64,000 nucleotides of DNA from Paenibacillus aceris. Its GTDB lineage: Bacteria; Bacillota; Bacilli; Paenibacillales; NBRC-103111. The position numbers and the translations under genes were made by a program. Below the pieces are notes generated by a model. The model was given only the letters and a program-made list of their open reading frames with translations. It searched no databases and was not told the DNA's origin. Positions 59,286-64,000 of the stretch are shown here, piece by piece. Positions within the stretch are counted from its first letter, which is position 1, and every line of letters begins with the position of its first letter. The stretch lies in assembly GCF_017874035.1 (NCBI RefSeq), contig NZ_JAGGKV010000022.1, positions 1-64,000 of the forward strand, written 5' to 3'.

Positions 59286-60281
59286 TTGGAATCTAATAAG
59301 TCCTGTTGTTCAGCAAGTCGAGATACAGCATCACAAGTTCACACGGACACTTCGACTCCGACTCCGGCTGCTATCGAGGCACCGTCACCGACGAAAGACT
59401 CTATCGTAAGCCAAGCTTTGGACAAATCGAGCATGATCTATTTGAACGGCGGCACGTTCCTGATGGGGACGGACGACCAGGAAGGATTCCCTGCTGATGG
59501 AGAAGGACCGGTACGAGAAGTAACGATCAAGCCTTTTTATATAGATCCGTGTACGGTAACCAATGCGGAATTCAAGCAATTCGTCGATCAAACAGGGTAT
59601 CGGACAGAAGCGGAAGCATTCGGTTGGTCCTTTGTTTTTCACCTCTTTGTGTCGGAAGCTACGGCCCAGAAGGTCAAATCCGCCGTGCAGCAAACACCAT
59701 GGTGGTGGGTTGTCGAGGGGGCTGATTGGCAGCATCCGGAAGGACCTGATTCCAATGTGGAAGAGCGCTGGGATCATCCGGTTATTCATGTCTCCTATCA
59801 GGATGCGCTCGCTTACTGCAAATGGTCTGGCAAGCGTCTTCCTACAGAAGCCGAATGGGAGTTTGCAGCTCGGGGCGGTCTAGTGCAGAAGCGCTACCCT
59901 TGGGGGGACGAGTTGAAGCCGGGCGGCAAGCATATGTGTAATATTTGGCAGGGGAAATTCCCGATCAAAAATAACGCCAGCGACGGATATGCGGGGACAG
60001 CGCCGGTTAGAGCATTCGAACCTAACGGCTATGGCTTGTATAACGTTTCGGGTAACGTATGGGAGTGGTGCTCGGACTGGTTCAGCCCGGACCACCATAT
60101 CAAAGCCAAACGGGTGAACCCTACAGGACCTTCATCCGGCCAAGCCCGCGTTATGCGCGGAGGCTCCTACTTGTGCCACAAATCGTACTGCAACCGGTAC
60201 CGGGTAGCTGCACGGAGCAAGAACACACCGGACAGCTCAACAGGAAATATCGGATTCCGCTGTGCGGCTGATGCCCAGTAA
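59286..60281 (+). CDS. formylglycine-generating enzyme (FGE, SUMF1-type)
   Basis: A 331-residue FGE-sulfatase domain protein close to true FGE. The catalytic cysteines are Cys297 and Cys302 in SYLCHKSYCNRYRVAARSK, with the spacing of human Cys336/Cys341. Other hallmarks are GGTFLMGTDDQEGFPADGEGP, HPVIHVSYQDALAYCKW, LPTEAEWEFAARGG and NVWEWCSDWF. It oxidises an active-site Cys in sulfatases to formylglycine with copper and oxygen. TTG 59286 is preferred, as GAGGGGGAG lies six bases upstream. There is no signal peptide. No sulfatase gene is in this window, so its client is encoded elsewhere. Confidence 0.9.
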   Translation: MESNKSCCSASRDTASQVHTDTSTPTPAAIEAPSPTKDSIVSQALDKSSMIYLNGGTFLMGTDDQEGFPADGEGPVREVTIKPFYIDPCTVTNAEFKQFVDQTGYRTEAEAFGWSFVFHLFVSEATAQKVKSAVQQTPWWWVVEGADWQHPEGPDSNVEERWDHPVIHVSYQDALAYCKWSGKRLPTEAEWEFAARGGLVQKRYPWGDELKPGGKHMCNIWQGKFPIKNNASDGYAGTAPVRAFEPNGYGLYNVSGNVWEWCSDWFSPDHHIKAKRVNPTGPSSGQARVMRGGSYLCHKSYCNRYRVAARSKNTPDSSTGNIGFRCAADAQ

Positions 60282-60344
60282 AGTTTTCATTTTTTGTTTG
60301 TGCAGTCTACAATAATGCTTTCTCCTTAGGAGGTTTGGCTTACT

Positions 60345-60515
60345 GTGATCAAGTGTAGAAATTGTTCCAAAACGACTGATCTGCAATTGCATAGGTGTAC
60401 TCACTGCGGAGTAGTGCTGGGATACTCGGTTGCAGAAAAATTCGATATTCTCGCGGAATCTGTTGAGCATGCACTAAAAAAGGAATTGGAAGCCAGAAGA
60501 AAAATGAAGCATTAA
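60345..60515 (+). CDS. small zinc-ribbon protein
   Basis: A 56-residue protein that starts MIKCRNCSKTTDLQ and contains CTHCGVV, giving two CxxC pairs separated by about 11 residues, a zinc-ribbon layout, followed by a charged helix (HALKKELEARRKMKH). The GTG start has AGGAGG 11 bases upstream, and a strong terminator follows the stop. It is translated in the same direction as its neighbours. I recognise no precise family. It may bind nucleic acid or act as a small metal-binding regulator. Confidence 0.65.
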   Translation: MIKCRNCSKTTDLQLHRCTHCGVVLGYSVAEKFDILAESVEHALKKELEARRKMKH

Positions 60516-60542
60516 TAGACAAGAAGATCATGTGGAAAGAAT

Positions 60543-60579
60543 CCCCTTTGCGGCAACTTTGCCGACAAGGGTTTTTTTT
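60543..60579 (+). terminator. terminator of the zinc-ribbon gene
   Basis: An imperfect stem with CCC/GGG and GGCAA/TTGCC blocks ends in eight T residues. Confidence 0.85.
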
Positions 60580-60822
60580 CATGCGGTTTTTTTGTCTTTC
60601 TGAAGCTTGATGATTAACCCGATGGCCTATGCGAAAATCGTTTACTGGAAGTCGGGTAGTCAGGTGTGCGCAGTATCAAACTTCATCCTTAAGTGGCGGG
60701 TAGACGAGCGTAATCGTCATTTTCAAGTTCTGTCCAACGATCCGCCTTGCATATGATGAATTGAACCAGACTGTACAAGCAGGCTGGTTATCTTTGTATC
60801 AATACGGGGAGGGCGCGGTCGA
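60580..60822. other. intergenic stretch without a gene
   Basis: No supported coding region or RNA. The sequence before the next gene holds GGGGAGGG as ribosome binding site. A small minus-strand frame here overlaps the deacetylase start and has no family features. Confidence 0.5.
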
Positions 60823-61725
60823 TTGAATACATTAATCCTCTGTCTATTGCTTGTACTTGGCTCATGGACGAATCCGCAAAACCAAGAAGCACAGTTATCG
60901 CATGTTTGCTCCACTCATTATGAAAGCGCATTCAATCGCCCGCCAATGGATACGAAGGTGATTCACTACACGGGCCAAGCCCTCTTTCTCGTGTATCATC
61001 ATCTGGATGAAGAAGAGTCCTTCGTGACGATTTCCCCTGCCAAATTTAATCAGCATCTGCAGCTATTGAAGGACAAACATTACAATGTCATTTCGGTTGA
61101 AGACTATGCGTGTTTTCTTGAGAAGCGGGGGACGATTCCTCCGAATGCTGTAGTGATTACGTTCGACGACGGGTATCGGTCTTTTTATGAGAAGGCTTAT
61201 CCACTGCTGAAAAAGATGGGATATCCGGCAACGAATTTTGTCGTTGTGAGCTATCTAGACACCGACTATCCGTCTTTACCGTTTCTGACTTGGCAGCAAA
61301 TGAAGGAAATGAAACGCGATGGTTTTAGCTTTTATTCGCATACGTACAACCTTCATCAGAAAAAGGCCGGCGAGTCAGGGAGTCTCGTGCCAATGCTGAC
61401 CAATCGCATTTACCTGACACAAGATCAGAGGTTGGAGACCGAGGAGGAGCGCAAGAAAAGAGTCATGGAGGATCTTTTTACGGCGGACTGGATGCTTAAA
61501 ACGCAGCTCGGCAATGAGCTTTCCATGCTCTGCTTTCCATATGGATATTACACTCAAACCAACATAGACGAAGCGCAAGATCTCGGCATCCGTTATTTTT
61601 TCACTACGAAGGAAGGAATCAATTCGGGCGAAAGCAGAGAAATTTACCGGTTGAATATGGGGATGCCCTATGTCAATGCAGATGTGTTTGCGAACAAGCT
61701 TCAGAGCTATGATCGTAAAAAATAG
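60823..61725 (+). CDS. secreted polysaccharide deacetylase (NodB domain)
   Basis: A 300-residue protein with a short N-terminal signal sequence (MNTLILCLLLVLGSWT) and a NodB homology domain. Motif 1 is ITFDDGY (Asp115/Asp116), motif 2 is SHTYNLH with His173 and His178, together the Asp-His-His metal site of CE4 enzymes, and a C-terminal MLCFPYGYY resembles motif 3. It is like the PgaB/IcaB and YxkH types that deacetylate N-acetylglucosamine polymers. TTG 60823 is the start, with GGGGAGGG upstream. No polymer synthase is nearby, so the substrate is uncertain. Confidence 0.85.
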   Translation: MNTLILCLLLVLGSWTNPQNQEAQLSHVCSTHYESAFNRPPMDTKVIHYTGQALFLVYHHLDEEESFVTISPAKFNQHLQLLKDKHYNVISVEDYACFLEKRGTIPPNAVVITFDDGYRSFYEKAYPLLKKMGYPATNFVVVSYLDTDYPSLPFLTWQQMKEMKRDGFSFYSHTYNLHQKKAGESGSLVPMLTNRIYLTQDQRLETEEERKKRVMEDLFTADWMLKTQLGNELSMLCFPYGYYTQTNIDEAQDLGIRYFFTTKEGINSGESREIYRLNMGMPYVNADVFANKLQSYDRKK

Positions 61726-61788
61726 CGGATATGCCATCGATAGGGAACTCTGTTATGCCATTTTGCCAATTGGGCATAAATCATAGCT
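61705..61788. repeat. nested inverted repeats at the end of the deacetylase gene
   Basis: AGCTATGAT (61705-61713, inside the last codons) and ATCATAGCT (61780-61788) are perfect complements. Directly inside the right arm lies TTATGCC/GGGCATAA (61753-61759 and 61772-61779). No T-run follows. It could be a terminator of an unusual form or a mobile-element scar. Confidence 0.35.
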
Positions 61789-61896
61789 GAGCGGGTAGTC
61801 AAACCGCAAAATAGTCGTATTTTTTCACAAGATGCGCGTACATTTGAAAGGGGAATTTTGGTAAGCTTGAACCAATAAGCCGAAGGGGGAAAATAA

Positions 61897-63048
61897 ATGC
61901 TGAAAGTAGCGATAATCGGTGCAGGGGCGATTTCTACCTCGCATATCGAAGCGTATTTACAATTTCCGGAGCGTTGCCAGATTGTGGCGATTAGCGATAT
62001 TTATGTGGACAAGGCGCAGGAGAGAATTGATCATTACGGGCTGAAGGCCAAAGCCGTGAAAGATTATAAAGAGCTGCTTACAGCGGAGATTGATCTTGTT
62101 TCCATCTGTACACCCCCCTATACGCATGCCTCATTGGCGGTTGAATTTATGGAGGCTAACACGCATGTTATGGTGGAAAAGCCTATGGCGTCCTCCCTTG
62201 AAGAATGCGATATGATGAATGATGCTTCGCGTCGTACGGGTAAGCTGTTGTCTGTTGTGGCTCAAAATCGGTTCAAAACGCCGATGATGAAAATGAAATC
62301 GGTTCTGGAAAGCGGACTTATGGGGAAGATCCTGCATGTCCAAGTCGATTCGTTCTGGTGGCGGGGCTATTCGTACTATGATCTTTGGTGGCGCGGCACA
62401 TGGGAGAAAGAGGGCGGAGGTCCTACGCTGAACCACGCCGTGCATCATATTGACGCTTTACTGTGGATGATGGGCAGCCCGAGTGAAGTGCAGGCATTTA
62501 TGAGTAATGTCGCTCATGATAATGCCGAGGTTGAAGATCTTTCGATCGGCTTGCTGCGCTATGCGAATGGATCGCTGGGTCAACTGACCAGTTCAGTCGT
62601 TCATCACGGGGAAGAGCAGCAGTTGATCTTCCAAGGCGCCAAAGCGCGTGTGTCAACACCCTGGAAGGTGAAGGCGTCCAATTCGAAATCGAATGGCTTT
62701 CCTGAGCCGAATCCAGAACTGGAGTCACAGCTGCAAGCTTACTATGATGTCTTGCCGGAAGTCGCATATGAAGGACACGCGGGCCAAATTGATAATGTGC
62801 TTACTGCGATTGAAACTGGCTCGCCCCTCTTAATCGATGGTATTAGCGGCAGGCAAACGCTTGAATTCATTACCGCCATTTATAAATCGGCCAGCACGGG
62901 ACAGTTGGTGAAATTCCCGATCGGTCCGGAGGATGCCTTCTATACGCGTGAAGGAGTCCAAGCGAATGCGACCCATTTCTATGAAAAAAAGAAGTCGATC
63001 GAAAACTTTGCAGCGACGACCATTACGACTGGAAGCACGTATAAATAG
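61897..63048 (+). CDS. Gfo/Idh/MocA-family oxidoreductase
   Basis: A 383-residue NAD(P)-dependent oxidoreductase: Rossmann motif IIGAGAISTSHIEAYLQF, catalytic-Lys motif EKPMAS, and substrate domain GGPTLNHAVHHIDALLWMMG with the active-site His residues. It is the third Gfo/Idh member of the window, and its C-terminal half differs from iolG and the one at 26899. GAAGGGGGAAA precedes the ATG. It converges with an AraC gene whose stop lies 21 bases away. A sugar- or inositol-type substrate is likely but not identified. Confidence 0.87.
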   Translation: MLKVAIIGAGAISTSHIEAYLQFPERCQIVAISDIYVDKAQERIDHYGLKAKAVKDYKELLTAEIDLVSICTPPYTHASLAVEFMEANTHVMVEKPMASSLEECDMMNDASRRTGKLLSVVAQNRFKTPMMKMKSVLESGLMGKILHVQVDSFWWRGYSYYDLWWRGTWEKEGGGPTLNHAVHHIDALLWMMGSPSEVQAFMSNVAHDNAEVEDLSIGLLRYANGSLGQLTSSVVHHGEEQQLIFQGAKARVSTPWKVKASNSKSNGFPEPNPELESQLQAYYDVLPEVAYEGHAGQIDNVLTAIETGSPLLIDGISGRQTLEFITAIYKSASTGQLVKFPIGPEDAFYTREGVQANATHFYEKKKSIENFAATTITTGSTYK

Positions 63049-63068
63049 GGATGCCGAGTCAGGCAAAA

Positions 63069-63944
63069 CTAACGCTGCTTCTGCCACTGTAAGCGGAATT
63101 GATGAGGCGTGCTGCCCATACGGCTTTTAAACGTTTTGCAGAAGTGGGAACAGTTGGAAATACCGATGGCTTCGCCGATTTGAGCAATTGACTGTTCGCT
63201 AGAAGTAAGCAGCATGACCGCCTGCTGCATTCTGCGTGCTGTCACATACTCGGAAATGCTGTTTCCCGTGCACTCTTTGAACAAGTGAGATAAGTGATAA
63301 GGGGACAGATGAAGCTCACTAGCCATATGCTCAAGGCGAAGCGGCTCCGTGTAATGCCCTTCGAGCCAGCTCAGTATGCGCTCGGCCTGGTGCTTGTGGC
63401 GAGTGGGTCCGGAGTCGAACTGTACTTCGCTTCGTTCCCATATTTGCCGAAAAGCACGAAAAAAAGCGATCAGGAATAAAGAGAATTCCTCAACAGAGTC
63501 ATTCTTGGACAAACTCGGAATTTTCTCATGTAAACTTGAAAGAAGGGAAAGCAGCGACGCCGGCTCGCCAATATTGTAAATGCACGGGGCGGGCAGCTTG
63601 CTGGTGTGCATTTGCTTAAAAAAAGCGAGCAAGCTCGGCCATTTCTCAAAATAGGATTCATATAAAAATGGCTCAAAATGCACAATGGAGCGGATGAACC
63701 GGATGTCGGGATTCATTTGAATATGATGAAGCTGATAAGGTTGGAAGACACACAGCATGCCTGCTCTTACTTCATAGCTTTTTTGATCAACGATCAATAT
63801 GCCCTGACCTTCGTGAACAAAAAGAATTTCAACGCCTTTATGAGCATGAAAAGTGCCATGAAACTGATCGGTGCCGATCGTTTGGCGGCGATAGGCAAAG
63901 TAGAGCGCACTCTCGCTGATACTTAGATTTTGCATAAATGACAT
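63069..63944 (-). CDS. AraC-family transcriptional regulator
   Basis: A 291-residue regulator with an N-terminal cupin-like domain (FHAHKGVEILFVHEGQGILIVDQ) and a C-terminal AraC domain (LRLEHMASELHLSPYHLSHLFKECTGNSISEYVTARRMQQAVMLL and SIAQIGEAIGISNCSHFCKTFKSRMGSTPHQFR). On the minus strand AGGGGGAT lies about ten bases before ATG 63944, so I choose that start. An in-frame ATG exists at 63998, at the window edge. It may control the converging Gfo/Idh gene or genes to the right of the window. Confidence 0.85.
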   Translation of the reverse strand: MSFMQNLSISESALYFAYRRQTIGTDQFHGTFHAHKGVEILFVHEGQGILIVDQKSYEVRAGMLCVFQPYQLHHIQMNPDIRFIRSIVHFEPFLYESYFEKWPSLLAFFKQMHTSKLPAPCIYNIGEPASLLSLLSSLHEKIPSLSKNDSVEEFSLFLIAFFRAFRQIWERSEVQFDSGPTRHKHQAERILSWLEGHYTEPLRLEHMASELHLSPYHLSHLFKECTGNSISEYVTARRMQQAVMLLTSSEQSIAQIGEAIGISNCSHFCKTFKSRMGSTPHQFRLQWQKQR

Positions 63945-64000
63945 AGGAAGCACATCCCCCTGCTGCGCAAGCAGCGTAAAAGAGCTTAATCCCAGCATAA

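Overview
The window looks like a chromosomal segment of a low-to-mid GC, endospore-forming Firmicute, most probably Paenibacillus or a close relative. This is inferred from gene content: AGGAGG-type ribosome binding sites, many AraC and YesM/YesN regulators, LplB/LplC-type sugar permeases with no local ATPase, a Spo0E-like protein beside a KinA-type kinase, CcpA-type cre sites, and a dense load of plant-polysaccharide and polyol catabolism genes. No rRNA, tRNA, CRISPR array, phage or complete insertion sequence was seen. The only mobile-element trace is the 3' end of a group II intron at the left edge.

Layout. (1) 1-1000: intron tail and an alpha/beta hydrolase. (2) 1175-8895: a sugar uptake unit made of solute-binding lipoprotein, two permeases, a membrane-bound AraC regulator and a second, paralogous solute-binding lipoprotein. 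(3) 9158-13922: a DeoR-type regulator, then a ribose-type ABC transporter (ATPase, permease, binding protein). (4) 14077-18423: a YesN response regulator, a YesM kinase and a membrane-anchored sugar-binding protein that together look like a three-part sugar sensor. (5) 18965-28708: one long operon with an Opp/Dpp-type transporter, HAD hydrolase, LacI regulator, Gfo/Idh/MocA oxidoreductase and ThuA protein, preceded by four near-identical palindromic operators. (6) 28759-35109: an alanine dehydrogenase remnant, a glycosyltransferase plus UDP-glucose dehydrogenase on the minus strand, a GHKL ATPase, and an AraC/PhyH-dioxygenase divergent pair. (7) 35116-44459: AraC/GH116 glycosidase divergent pair, sporulation-type kinase and Spo0E-like protein, aldo/keto reductase, and a secreted PL7 alginate lyase. 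(8) 44478-48251: an AraC regulator divergent from a MocD-like di-iron oxygenase of the desaturase fold, a truncated Rieske ferredoxin, and a glutathione-independent formaldehyde dehydrogenase. (9) 48572-59145: a TolB-like propeller protein and a full myo-inositol catabolic operon iolD-E-C-A-J-G-B with its own LacI regulator and a three-operator promoter. (10) 59286-63944: a formylglycine-generating enzyme, a 56-residue zinc-ribbon protein, a polysaccharide deacetylase, a Gfo/Idh/MocA oxidoreductase and an AraC regulator.

The most interesting reading joins regions 8 and 9. The desaturase-fold oxygenase and the formaldehyde dehydrogenase share the same promoter architecture (two GTTAC boxes 11 bp apart, AATACT at -35) and sit just upstream of the iol operon. 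An oxygenase that removes O-methyl groups would release formaldehyde and an inositol, and both products have a dedicated enzyme set here. I therefore propose a methyl-inositol (for example pinitol or rhizopine-like) demethylation module, which is inference and untested. A second candidate system is region 5, where an Opp-type importer is coupled to an oxidoreductase and a ThuA protein, which suggests uptake and 3-keto processing of a disaccharide or glycoside.
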